Source of the DNA: Saccharum officinarum
Lineage: Eukaryota; Streptophyta; Magnoliopsida; Poales; Poaceae
Direction of reading: 5' to 3'
DNA length: 64,000 nt
Assembly: GCA_020631735.1 (NCBI GenBank)
Contig: CM036191.1
Location: forward strand, 45,112,562-45,176,561
Position numbers and translations under genes: made by a program. The notes below the pieces were generated by a model. It ran no database searches and was not told the DNA's origin. It was given only the letters and a program-made list of their open reading frames with translations. Shown here piece by piece: positions 11,856-22,800 of this stretch. The first letter of the stretch is position 1. Every line of letters starts with the position of its first letter.

Positions 11856-12475
11856 CAGCTGATGCTGATTTGTTATGAGAGAAAAACACTATACCATGGC
11901 TGAACATGGTCTAGTCAAATTTGAGAAAATTTAACTACCGGAATTCACTTCTTTGCCGAGCGCCGGAGGCTTTGCCGAGCGTTTTTTTTCGGGCGCTCAG
12001 CAAAGAAGGCTTTGCCGAGAGCCAAATAAAAAACACTCGGCAAAGCCTCTACACTCGGCAAAGAAGGCTTTGCCGAGCGTCCAATAAACGGCTCTCGGCA
12101 AAGAAGCCAAAAAAAACACTCGGCAAAGAAGGCTTTGCCGAGCGTCCGATAAACGGCTCTCAGCAAAGAAATTTCTTTGCCGAGAGCCAAAAAAAAAAAC
12201 ACTCGGCAAAGGCTTCTTTGCCGAGTGCCAAAGTAAAACACTCGGCAAAGCAATTTTTCAAACCACATTTTGGTGCCCTAAACGAATTCAAATAAAAAAG
12301 TTTTCAACTACAAAGTTTCATAACTTTTTATGATCTACAAACTTTATATTGGTCATTTCTTTATTCGACAAAGTAATAATTACGTTGTTCACAAAATCTA
12401 CATGTCTCTCATGTAGTTCCATGAAACTACAAGAGAGATATATAAGATTTGTGAACAATGTTAGCACCACAATTT

Positions 12476-12870
12476 CGGATGGAAAAACTTCCTAAATGAA
12501 GTTTGTAGATCTCGAAAGGTTATGAAACATTGTAGTTGACCACTTTTTAATTTGAATTCATCTTGTCATGGAAAACTACATTTGAAATTCAAAAATTTAA
12601 AATTTTAAAATTCGAATTTTTCAAAAGACCTCGGATGGAAAAACTTCCTAAATGAAATTTGTAGATCTCAAAAAGTTATAAAACATTGTAGTTGACCACT
12701 TTTTCATTTGAATTCATCTTGTCATGCAAAACTACGTTTGAAATTCAAAATTTTAAAATTTGAATTTTTCAAAAGACCTCGGATGGAAAAACTTTCTATA
12801 TGAAAAATGTAGTGCTCGAAAAGTTATGAAACTTTGTGGTTGACAACTTTTTGATTTGAATTCGTTTAGG
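12476..12870. repeat. Tandem repeat of about 150 bp within the CACTA element
   Basis: CGGATGGAAAAACTT occurs at 12476, 12632 and 12780, each time followed by a similar unit containing TAGTTGACCACTTTTT or a variant and TTTGAATTC. The periods are 156 and 148 bp; the third unit is shorter and more divergent. Confidence 0.8.
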
Positions 12871-12955
12871 GCCTCAAACAATCAATTTTCACTTGGTTTA
12901 GTATAATATTTGAGTAACTGAAACGGCATATAGACGCATGTGAGTGTATAGTGCA

Positions 12956-13006
12956 GGTGGCAGAGGAGGTATCGCGTGAGTGAGAGGTCACGAGTTCGAA
13001 TCCCGC
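12956..13006 (+). repeat. tRNA-like A box and B box segment inside the CACTA
   Basis: TGGCAGAGGAGGT (from 12958) resembles a tRNA A box, and GAGTTCGAATCCC (12992-13004) is a near-perfect B box. No matching acceptor stem or anticodon stem closes around them, so this is a tRNA relic or a SINE head carried in the transposon, not a tRNA gene. It could still bind TFIIIC. Confidence 0.45.
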
Positions 13007-13492
13007 TGACCGCGTAGCCGCGAAAAATGCCGCGACTTGCGACTTCGACGGAGACGGGCGGGCGCTGGTCAGTGGGCCCCTCCCCCGATTGAAATTTTTT
13101 TTCGAGGTTTTTTTCGCATTTTTTATTTCGCGCTTTGCCGAGCATCGGGCTCTCGGCAAAGGCTTTACCGAGTGTCCGATAAACGGCTCTCGGCAAAGAA
13201 GCCTTTGCCGATCGGATTTTTGCCGAGGGCGCTTTGCCGAGAGCTGCGCTCGGCAAAGGCTTTGCCGAGGGCCTTAGAGGCTTTGCCGAGAGCCTGGGGC
13301 CCTCGGCAAAGCAGCCGGCTCCGGTAGGGTCCCGCGGGCGCCAAGCACTGAGAGACGATGACTTCGGCTTTGAATCAAGGTTGTACATGGGCTAGGTTTG
13401 GACGGGCTGGGCCATGCGGACCAAATAAAAAATAAGAAAAGTTTAATTATTTATTTATTTAGATGGCGCGTGCGGGACTACACATCTCCTGA

Positions 13493-13736
13493 GGCCTTGT
13501 TCACTTATCCATCCCAACCCAAAATATTTTCTCTTTCACCCATCATATCAAATCTTTCGATGCATGCATGGAGTATTAAATGTAGTTAAAAAAGATAACT
13601 AATTGCATAGTTTGTCTGTAAATGTCGGGACGAATCTTTTGAGCCTAGTTAGTCCATGATTGGATAAATTTTACCAAATAACAACGAAAGATGCTACAGT
13701 AACTTTTCACCTACTTTTCGCGAAGTGAACACACCC
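13493..13736. mobile_element. Second Tourist-type MITE, 244 bp
   Basis: It starts GGCCTTGTTCACTT and ends AAGTGAACACACCC, an imperfect terminal inverted repeat, flanked by TGA at 13490-13492 and 13737-13739. The interior shares TCGATGCATGCATGGAGTAT and AAATAACAACGAAAG with the Tourist copy near 8.7 kb, so they are one family. No coding capacity. Confidence 0.8.
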
Positions 13737-13896
13737 TGACTGATTTTTCTCTTCGTTGTCTTCTACTTTTTCTGCAAATCATGCCACGTCACATGTGACA
13801 AAAAAAAAGATAAAACGAAAATACCATAGATTTTTATGTCACATAACAGCTTCCGGAAGGTTTTTATGTTTGTTATCTTCCACATTCAGGAAATCA

Positions 13897-14095
13897 AAAT
13901 CTGGAATGAGAAGAAAAATAAAAAAGTGACAGTACATGTACAACACGTCAAATAGGAACAACTTAAAACAGACAAAATCTAGAAGGGCAGAAAAATGACA
14001 GCACATGTACAACACGTATCCAGCTAATAGGAACAACCTACAACATAAAATCAAAATCTGCAATGACAAAAAAAAAATGACAGCACATGTACAGC
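13897..14095. repeat. Tandem repeat, three units of about 77 bp
   Basis: CAAAATCT starts at 13897, 13973 and 14052. Each unit continues to a purine-rich stretch and GTGACAGTACATGTACA or ATGACAGCACATGTACA. The third unit is partial. AT-rich and non-coding. Confidence 0.7.
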
Positions 14096-14628
14096 AAATG
14101 GACAACAAAACATCAGAGAAAGAGACGAGAGGCTCGCCTACACACAGGCTGTTGTTCGGCCAGTCTCGTTGTGACCGTGATGGCCACCGCTGGAGTCTGG
14201 AGAGCACTGATGGAGCTACATTAGGGCCATCCTGGGCGCCCCCCCCGGCTCGGGATAGATTAGCATGCATGCACACTTGAAAGTTGCCACTACCTCACGC
14301 ACATCTACATGCATTCATCTACGCCACGACATGCCTTAGCTATTTTTTTATTCTAGCTTCCATTCTGATGATGCTAGGAGTATTGCAACGCACCATTACA
14401 GAACTTAATTAGCATTTGTGTTTAGCTCATCTGGCCATTTCAAATGAGTACTGTTGTTTCCGCTGTTTGCATGCAACTGCATTATAATATTTCACTTATT
14501 ACTCTATTATACTTTAGTAAGTCTATTTTGCTCTCTTCTTCTACTTGAGACTTCAAAGACGCAATGACAATTAGCAGGAGTCATCATGCAACACCTTACA
14601 CTTATCAAGTAACATATAGTAGACTGCA
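14096..14628. other. Intergenic sequence without identified features
   Basis: Short ORFs only. No repeat termini or RNA gene were recognised here. Confidence 0.3.
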
Positions 14629-14905
14629 CACTACTACAGATTCAGTCATCAGTGCGGCCACATCACTGCCGAAATTAGGACAACCGGCAGTGATGACCCT
14701 TCACTGCCGGTTCTAGGCTCTGACAACCATAAAATAATTGGGGGTGCGAGAACCAGCAGTGATGATAACTATCACTGCCGGTTTGTGCCTCCCGCCGGCA
14801 GTGATGACAACTCCACTTATCACTGCCGGTTCAAGCCAAGAACCGACAGTGATTTGATTCTATCACTGTCGGTTCTAGGATAGAACCGACAGTGATGAGC
14901 CTGAC
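14629..14905. mobile_element. One-ended CACTA fragment with ATCACTGCCGG repeats
   Basis: It begins CACTACTACAGATTC, a CACTA terminus, followed by repeated ATCACTGCCGG and CCGGCAGTGAT motifs in both orientations up to about 14900, some as the variant ACCGACAGTGAT. These are the subterminal repeats of a second CACTA family. No opposite TGTAGTAGTG end was found in the window, so the copy is truncated or the other end is too divergent to see. Confidence 0.7.
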
Positions 14906-15299
14906 AGCACAAAAAGGTTGTAGCCGTCATCTTCTTCCTCCACTCTTTTATCCCGAGAATAGAGGCGCGCGTTTGGGCCACTCCCTCCAATGTTGCGGTC
15001 GCCCAAATCCGTGAAGCTACCACTTGGATTTGGAAGAATGGCTTGATCTTTTTGCTTTAAGGTTAGTAACAGCCTCCATTCCTTCGATTTTGTTGCTTAA
15101 TTAGCTTTGTTTTGATGGCTATAATGCTTGATTCTCATTCTTATTTCTACATTCTTCTACAGAGCACTTGTCTAATTCATGGCTATAATGCATTGTTAGT
15201 ATGTGATGTTATAATTGGTTCTTAGGAGTAGAGTAGATTCTTTTACAATGTTGATGAGCAAATTAACCCATGTGTCACCAAACAATGTATTGTTTGGAG

Positions 15300-15477
15300 C
15301 AGTAGTGGCGGATCTACAGGGGGCTGGGTGGGCTCCAGCCCCCTAATGACTTGATTTACTACTAAAAACACTGTAGCAAAAAAAAAAAAAAATCTCAAAT
15401 CACCATTAAATCTTCATGCAAATCAACATCTCTATTGTTTTTAGCCCCCCTTGATTATCATCCTGCATCCGCCACTG
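15300..15477. mobile_element. hAT-type MITE, 178 bp, 8-bp target duplication
   Basis: Flanked by identical GTTTGGAG at 15292-15299 and 15478-15485. The left end is CAGTAGTGGCGGAT and the right end, on the other strand, CAGTGGCGGATG, so the left end carries three extra bases. An 8-bp duplication and a CAG(N)GGCGGA-type terminus fit hAT MITEs. No ORF. Confidence 0.8.
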
Positions 15478-15740
15478 GTTTGGAGCTACATTGTTGTTCA
15501 TGATCATGTCTCCAATTTTAGTATTTTTTTAAATTAATGTCTCTATTTTTATGTGGCATGGAGTAGAATAATTGTTCTACAATATTGTGCAATAATTATT
15601 TTTTATGGGGCTGCGATTTTTAATTTATATGGGCATTGTTTGGAGCTACATTGTTATTCATGATCATGTCTCCAAATTTAATCTTTTTTAAATTAGTGTC
15701 TCTATTTTTATGTTGCATGGAGTAGAATTAGTGTCTCCAT
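15478..15740. repeat. Direct duplication, period about 160 bp
   Basis: GTTTGGAGCTACATTGTT at 15478 recurs at 15638. In both copies it is followed by ATTCATGATCATGTCTCC or a near match and, further on, TGTCTCTATTTTTATGT. A third partial copy of the last motif lies near 15737. The function is unknown. Confidence 0.65.
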
Positions 15741-15889
15741 TTTTATGTTGCATTGCATACCTTCCGGTTATACTTTGTCTAATATATAATAGATTTAATT
15801 TAGCTTACAAACTCCTCCACTAGAATTGTATGGCTGTGTTATATGGAAAATAAGATTATGCCTATAACTAGTGATTAGTCACAAGACTA

Positions 15890-16316
15890 AAATTGGCCCC
15901 CTTAATTCTAACCTGGCTCCGCCACTGCTGGAGAGGACAGGGACAGGTGCGCTGCAGTGTCAACTCAGGCCGCTCCTGATCACTGGAACGGTGCCGGATT
16001 CCATCCAACCCACCAAAGACAACGGCAAGCAGTACAGGCGGAGATCAGAAGAAGCACAGAATCCATCGTCAATAATGACGGCGGTGGTGCGGCGATGACC
16101 GGGCACCAGCAGCACGTACGAGCTAGCATGACTGCGTTCCATCGATTTGGCAAAACGCCGCCACAGACAGCTCCGCCGGTACCGACAGCTCCGCCGCTGC
16201 CGCATGGACGCCACTGCGGACATCTTCGCCACTGCCGGCAACGCCGCAGCCGCCGTCGACACCTCTGGGAATACGAAATTTGAACTGAACCGGCAGGAGA
16301 CTTCATGTGTCATCAA
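15890..16316. other. GC-rich stretch, no confident gene
   Basis: It contains overlapping low-complexity ORFs on both strands. Near 15920 there is a second CCGCCACTG end resembling the right end of the hAT MITE, without a left partner. Confidence 0.25.
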
Positions 16317-16496
16317 TGTTTTAAATAGCGGGCTAAGGTGTTTAGCGGTATATCTCTAAAACAGCTAATAGCGGAGCTATATCGGGCTATAGCGGGATAT
16401 AGCGGCTAAATTGTACATGAACACAAATAGCAGCACCCTGCCTCAAAATGCTATAGCGGGCTATAGCGGCAGCTATAGCGGGAGATTTAAAACTAT
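16317..16496. repeat. Inverted-repeat element rich in GCTATAGCGGG
   Basis: The left edge TGTTTTAAATAGCGGG and the right edge GCGGGAGATTTAAAACTATG form a short imperfect inverted repeat. Between them CTATAGCGGG-type motifs recur at least five times. This looks like a small MITE of a common grass type, without coding capacity; the superfamily is uncertain. Confidence 0.55.
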
Positions 16497-16601
16497 GTGT
16501 GTCATACGAAACGAAAGTAGCACAACCTAGGTGGGCCGGCAAAACAAAAAGGCACAGGCCCATTGTTATTTAGGCAAGCCCGTACACAAAAAAACCACAA
16601 A

Positions 16602-17940
16602 TCTATACCTATACCTAATAATAAAGAGACAAAATTTCAGACTTTTTTTTTTCCGTCCATCCATTTTTTAGTTTGTCTTTCTCTAACTACCGAACAATGG
16701 AGAGCTTCTTCTGTCCGGACTTATATATATACAACCCGTGCTCATACAAGTTAGAGCTCTTGACTAGCACGATACGGAGTCCAATTCCAAAACATATTAG
16801 GTTATGTATGATCTATGTTTAACCAAAGAGTCCATACTCCTATGAAAAAAAGTCTATACCCAATACGATTACTGTATATAGTAAATTCGGTGTTTTCCTT
16901 TTCCTATTCCGTCATCTCTTCATCACTTCACTAATACTAAAAAGGAAAAATTTCTACCACCAATTTTTTTTCTGCCGCTTTTAGTTGGGCAGGCTCCTAT
17001 GCCCTCCCTCGAGTCCTCGATCGAGTCGGTTCCAAATATGGTACTATCCACGGATACAGTGCTACATTGGGGGTATCGACCACAGGTTCTAATTAAGTTT
17101 GATGAGGCAGTACTCCCATAGCAGTACGTCATGCAAACACATGCAATCTTTTTCTCCATGATTTTTTGTTTTTGTTTATTTTATTGTAGCTTCCTTTTTT
17201 GTCTGTTTATCCACTACGAGGTTTTTCTTTTTTCATAATATAAAATATAAATAAATAACAAATACAATATTACGTGATTCTAAACCATATACTTATTTTC
17301 TCACAGACAAAGATTTCCACTACCAAATTATTAATGTAGTTTTGATTAGAAACAAAATTTGTTCTTATTAAACCTAAATTATTAACCAATGATCTAACTA
17401 ATCAAACTATAAACTAAAATTTTTTATAGTTTCTTGTTTAATCCAGTCTAAATAAATGTGTCTTTATAATCCTCGATGAGGGCTGGCATGTGAAAAATGA
17501 AGAGAGGTCACCCGTCATATTCTTAACGGAGAAACCAATCTTTTGAGACTTTGACATATTGACAACTATCTCCTTGTCGACTTTAACCATATATTAGAAC
17601 TATTGATTTTCCAGTACTCAAATATCACGAAACTCGATATAATCCTAGCAATACATGAATAGAATAAAAAGAAAATTTATGATGAATCTAAGTCTAAAAA
17701 TTTATGTGATTTGCAACGACTTGACAAGAGATTATCAAGTTTGTTTTCTTAATTTCATACATTGTCCTATTATTGTCACATTAACTTATATTATGGATGT
17801 CATAATCATCATAAAATAAATTATATGTTTTAATTTTACACAAAGAGCAAAACATAAATAATACATACCATTCTTATCGTCATTCCCATAAATATTTGAT
17901 AGTTTTTCTCCTGTTGCAACGCACAGACATATTTGCTAGT
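16602..17940 (+). mobile_element. Non-autonomous Helitron-like element
   Basis: It starts TCTATACCTATACCTAATAA and ends GTTGCAACGCACAGACATAT followed by TTGCTAGT at 17940. The TC start, the CTAGT end and the palindrome GTTGCAAC some 15-20 bp before the end fit a grass Helitron family I know from its TAATAATAAAGAG..GTTGCAACGCACGGGC form (recollection, not a search). The interior is AT-rich and encodes no Rep/helicase. Insertion follows an A at 16601; the base after CTAGT is C rather than the expected T. Confidence 0.6.
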
Positions 17941-18437
17941 CTTAATAAAGATCCAAACCACACAAAAGTGGAAGACAACAACACAAGAAATAGCTAATGG
18001 TCTAACTAATCAAACCGTAGACTAAAATTTTTAGCAGTTTGCATCTAATCTATTCTAACCAAAACAAATGTTTCTCCAAGTTGTCCGCACATACTAGTGC
18101 AAATCTCTAAGCTATCCGCATATATAAGTGCAACTTTCAACAAGGAGTGATATGTGGAAACCGATACATGACGACAACTATTTTAATAAGATATTAAAAT
18201 TACATATTTTTGTGGATCCTTAAAAGTAGCCACGAAACTTAATATCTAACTCAACACATTGACAGTATGAAAACTAAAGTTATAATTCACTTGTGAGTAA
18301 ATATTTTGTGCCCTACAACGAAAGCAAAAATCTATCAAGGTGTATTTTAATTCAATACAGAATTCATATGACATTATTATATTTTTGCCAATATTAATTC
18401 ATATTATGGATACCATGGTCATCATAAATAAAATATA
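17941..18437 (+). mobile_element. Second Helitron-like copy, cut by the assembly gap
   Basis: Directly after the first Helitron end, the sequence again resembles it: TTAATAAAGA near the start, then CTAATGGTCTAACTAATCAAAC (compare the stretch near 17390), CACGAAACT, and TATTAATTCATATTATGGAT with CATCATAAA (compare 17800). The copy runs into the N gap, so its 3' end is not visible. Confidence 0.5.
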
Positions 18438-18537
18438 NNNNNNNNNNNNNNNNNNNNNNNNNNNNNNNNNNNNNNNNNNNNNNNNNNNNNNNNNNNNNNN
18501 NNNNNNNNNNNNNNNNNNNNNNNNNNNNNNNNNNNNN
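18438..18537. other. Assembly gap of 100 N
   Basis: Exactly 100 consecutive N, the conventional placeholder for a gap of unknown size. Sequence across it should not be treated as contiguous. Confidence 0.99.
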
Positions 18538-18783
18538 GAGAGAGGAGAGGAAGAGAAGAGAGCTTCACTCTCATACAAGCAACAAGCTGAGTACGGAACC
18601 ATAGGCATATGTGGGTCCAAATAAAAGTGTATGTGAGGAGGAATAGGAAAAAAAAAAGTAAGACATGATACCATATAATAATAAAAAACTTTTTTCTAAA
18701 GCCAAATAAAAAAATAACTATTGTATAGCTTGACTTTTATGACTTGACTTATAGCTTTATTATTCACCTCCTAGCAGTCTGCT

Positions 18784-19472
18784 TTTGCTTCCACGGACGT
18801 GTTTTCAGCTTTTTTACCAAAAAAAAATCTTAGATTGGTCAAAGCAAGCGCACACACGTTTAGATCTCGGTGTCAGATTCTCTAGAACGCTGGCCAAACC
18901 CAAACCCCTTCGACTTCAAGGCAGCCAACCAGCGTTGGCGAAGACGAACGCCACTGCCGCCCAGGTCGCGGCCGTGCGCATGACATGTGGCCCGCCTCCT
19001 CCCTCCGGCCGGGTTTGGTTGATCAAAAACGAATTAGATTGATCATGTGAAGATTAGAGATCTGACTATCTGAGACTAATTAGTTACGTTCCTTTCACTT
19101 TTTCTTTAACTTTCTTTTGTATTGTAACACAAACGTTCGTATGGTTGTTATATATATATACCTTAACCAGTACGTATTTTGACACGCACGATTATTCCCG
19201 GTTTGAATGGTCCTCCTATGTCCTAGTACGATGTGGTAACCTGATCGGCAATGCTAAACGAGCGCAGCCTAGATTTGGCCAGGAAGGCCATTAGCCATCT
19301 ACTTTGCTTGCACGGACGTGTTCTCAGCATTTTGTACGAAAAAAAAATCCTGGATTGGTCAAAGGCTCAAAGCAAGCGCACACACGTGCCAGATTTCTCT
19401 AGAACGCCGGAAACCCCTTCAACTTCAACTTCAAGGCCGCCAACCAGCGTTGGCGAAGACGAACGCCACTGC
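18784..19472 (+). repeat. Duplicated promoter-proximal segment upstream of the lipase gene
   Basis: Copy 1 (about 18784-18957) and copy 2 (about 19303-19472) share TTTGCTT.CACGGACGTGTT, AAAGCAAGCGCACACACGT, TTCTCTAGAACGC and CAGCGTTGGCGAAGACGAACGCCACTGC as successive blocks. The offset is about 515 bp. Copy 2 ends 420 bp before the lipase start codon, so the duplication lies within its probable promoter. The intervening 345 bp are AT-rich. Confidence 0.8.
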
Positions 19473-19681
19473 GGATGGCAAGCCTTGCCGTGCCGTCCTC
19501 CTCCGGACGGTCGTTTTCGACGTGCGCTCTCCACCTCTTTATCTATTTTAGCGTGCCAGACACTGACCCTGACCCCTGGGCCCTGACCCTTTCTCTCTCC
19601 CCCTCATATACCTGGCAAACCCGAGGGCCAAACTGCAAAACGCTAACCGGGCAGGCTAATCCGTTAATCCCTCTCGCGGGA

Positions 19682-19687
19682 CACGTG
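19682..19687 (+). promoter_or_regulatory. G-box-like CACGTG upstream of the lipase
   Basis: A perfect CACGTG in the context GACACGTGGC, 208 bp upstream of the lipase ATG. This context matches ABRE/G-box elements bound by bZIP factors. Function is inferred from the motif alone. Confidence 0.4.
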
Positions 19688-19894
19688 GCTGCGTCTGGTT
19701 GGGTGTTAGTGGTAGCCGACGCGGTAACCCAACCGCGGGGCCGTCGTCGCTGTCAACTGTTCCGTAACTTCACGGAACGGCCCTCGGAAGAATTTCTCCG
19801 TGTGGTGGGTTGCCCCTCGCCGCCGTCTTCTTCTTCTTACCAGACTCCTCCGGTGGGGGGTGGGGGCGAGCCAGAGAGGGAGAGGGAGACGGGG

Positions 19895-22800
19895 ATGGCA
19901 TGGCTGGGGCGGACGGCGACGCTGCTGCTCGCGGTGCTTCTGGCCTCCGCTTCTTCCCCCGCGGCGGCGGCGGCGGCGGCGCGGGAGGAGGAGGGAAGAG
20001 GTGAGATCGATCAGCTTCCCCCCGTTTCAACTTCCTGCCGCTCCTTCCGTCCGTGTGCCGGAGGGAAGAGGTTCCGGCCGGCGCTGCGTCCGCGCGGCCC
20101 GTGGTTGCTCGGGAGGGGCGGGATTCGGAGGAAAGGCTGAGGGTGCGGGTGATTAGCTCGGGGGAGCCAGCCCGTTGGCTGTTGCGGCTGTGTCGGCACA
20201 GCAAGAGGAGCTCGGAGTGCATAGCACTCGGGGTGTCGTGTCAATTAGTCTAGATTAGATGAGGAGTTGAGGAGCGCCGACGCTGGGAAGCAGCATAGCT
20301 CCTAGTGCGCCGACTGCTGCTGCGCCTGCGGATTTCTCCCGGATTTGGCCTTTTCTTGTGGGGAGGATTTAATTTGGGTTGGGGAAAGCTTATGAAGCTG
20401 CCCCCTTTGCAACAGTGCTTGCTACGAGTGATCTGCGCAGTTGATGCAACCGCTTCACCAACATTTTTTTAGGAGATTAGGAGAAGGTCTCTGCTTTTAT
20501 AATGTTTATTACAAGTCATCACTGCTGGGGATACCAGCTAAAAAGGAAAAGAGTACTCAGAAGAAAAGCTCAGCAACCTCAAGACCATCCTATTACAGAA
20601 AAATCAGATTTCGCCCACATCAGGAAACAGAATGTCACTTTGGGCTAGCTAGTCGCCTTGATCCAAGGCAGCAAAGCCTCAGTGGCCTTCTTCATTCTTC
20701 CCTGCTCCACCCCTTTGAGTAGATGCATCCACTTCTGCATAAATGAGATGAAGCTTTGACAACCACTTGCTCATTGTCACCTGCTAGCGATTTTTCAGCA
20801 TAGCAATGCTGTAATAATGTGGAAAGGCGATTCTTGTCCATGTGCTTGGGGATGCCAGTGCTGTAGATTTTTTGGAAAACAGAGTAATGGGTTATCCTTG
20901 TTTGCTTCTCAGATTGGTAACGCCATTGGATTGGATGTAGTCACATTACCCAACTCTAGTTTCTGAGCACCGCGAGGATTTATTTTGCTGTTATCATGGT
21001 GCTTTTGTGCTCTCTGCCAGTAAATCAGGTGTAAACTCCTCACACCTTTCTTTGCCAATGCAGTGATCAGGCTGAAGCACGGTGATGGTGGTTATTCCTA
21101 CAATCATACTCTTGCTCATATTCTTGTCGAATACGCGTCTGCAGTAAGTTCCTCATGCACAATGAGCTGCTACTTATTCTGTTGAAAGCAACTTCATCAT
21201 AAGTCTGCCCAAGCTTCCTCTGCATAGCTAGACAATTTCTGTTCTGATTAAAAAGAAGAAGAAGAACCCAAACCGGGCATTACAACAGAGCTACAACAAC
21301 GACTGAAAGCAACGAAACCTAAAAAAACAATGGCCGTGGTTCTTCTTCTTTTTAATATAGTCGGCAGCTCTCCTGCCTGATTCGTTTCAAAAAAAAAAAT
21401 CTGTTCTGATACTTGTCTTTCACACACCCTTTCCTTCTTAAGAAAAAACTCTTTGCCACACTTTTTCATTCCCTCCCTTTTCTATGCAGCATTTTCAGTC
21501 ACTAATAGCTATCCTGTTCTTGGTTGTTGCATCTCTGAATGGTTCTTTGATAGGGCATGCATATAATGATTCCCATGTTTCTATCTCCAGAAAACATTTT
21601 TGTCCTCTTTCAGACTTGGTTTACATAAATGTGTTTCAGGTGTACACATCTGACTTAACATCACTTTTCTTATGGACCTGTCAAAGGTGTAAAGGTCACA
21701 CAAAGGTTTGTGCTTCCTCTGTTTGTGAAAGTTGTTCTACGTGTTCCTTGTCGTTTAATCGACTGTTTTTGCATTATTGATGCAGGGTTTTGAGGTGATA
21801 GAGATCATAGTAGATGTGGAGAACTGCTTACAGGTTAACTATCTTTATGTATTTCTATTTCAGCAAAGCTCTTTTGCTTGCACTCAGTGTTCAATGAAAA
21901 CGAAGGTCGATTGTTTGTCAAAAAATTGTGCAGGCATTTGTTGGAGTTGCGCCTGATCCTCGATCCATAATCATTGCATTTAGAGGCACTCAACAGCACA
22001 GGTACAGAAAATGCTCCATTATGAGTCGAGACTTGTAACGTATGGGCATTTGCTCTGAGTGCATCAACCTTTTATCCTAGTTATTTAGCTATGTGTTTTT
22101 CAACTTATAAAATTGTAATCTTTTATTCAAATATCATAAGCTATTTATAAGCTTTCAATCTTCACTTCTCATTGATTTGATGTCTTGGAATTTAACTTGC
22201 ACAGTGTCGCAAATTGGATCGAAGATCTTTTCTGGAAGCAGCTTGATGTGACATACCCAGGCATGCCGGATGCTATGGTAACTCCACTAATCAAGTTGAT
22301 GTTTAGAGTTCTCATTGAATTAGAAATAACTTGTGTTTGCTTGCTGCTTGTCTGTCTCATGCTGCAGGTCCATCATGGGTTTTATACTGCATATTATAAT
22401 ACAACTATGCGACATGAGATCCTGAAGTCTATTAAATGGGCAAGAAAAACATATGGAAATCTACCCATAAATGTTGTGGGACATTCCTTGGGAGGGGCTT
22501 TAGCTTCGTTTTGTGCCCTTGATCTATCTGTAAGTAATGTACTTGGTTTATTGCATCAAATTTCAATATATGCTCTACTACCATGGCATGTATTGTTAAT
22601 ATATCAGATGGTTGGCTTCAATGATATCTTTGCCTTTTCTTTTACAGGTTAAATTTGGATCAAAGGAGGTTGAGCTCATGACTTTTGGACAGCCTCGGAT
22701 AGGCAATCCTGCTTTTGCTGTATACTTTGGTGAACAAGTCCCAAGAACAATCCGCGTGACCCATCAGAATGATATTGTGCCGCATTTACCACCGTATTAT

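Larger units (their letters stand above)
11933..13329. mobile_element. Non-autonomous CACTA element with CTTTGCCGAG repeats
   Basis: The left end reads AACTACCGGAATTCAC (CACTACCGG with a changed first base) and the right end, on the other strand, CCCTACCGGAGCCGG. Both are followed inward by dense, alternately oriented CTTTGCCGAG/CTCGGCAAAG repeats: about 11950-12250 at the left and 13130-13315 at the right. This subterminal architecture is typical of CACTA (En/Spm) transposons of panicoid grasses. The 1.4-kb interior encodes no transposase and contains tandem repeats and a tRNA-like segment. Adjacent triplets (TTT, TCC) do not match, so the target duplication is lost or one end has decayed. 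Confidence 0.8.

Noticed and set aside
11921..12295. ORFs on both strands rich in Arg, Leu, Ala, Glu and Cys repeats
   Set aside because: They are translations of the CTTTGCCGAG subterminal repeats of the CACTA element in several frames.
11945..13320. CRISPR-like array of short palindromic repeats
   Set aside because: Spacing is irregular, repeats occur in both orientations and the context is a eukaryotic transposon.
18340..18674. ORFs on both strands crossing the N run
   Set aside because: They contain 34 unknown residues from the assembly gap and no recognisable sequence.
19475..20140. A 221-codon ORF over the lipase first exon
   Set aside because: It starts upstream of the probable 5' UTR and reads through the GT donor at 20001; only residues from 19895 to 20000 fit the lipase.
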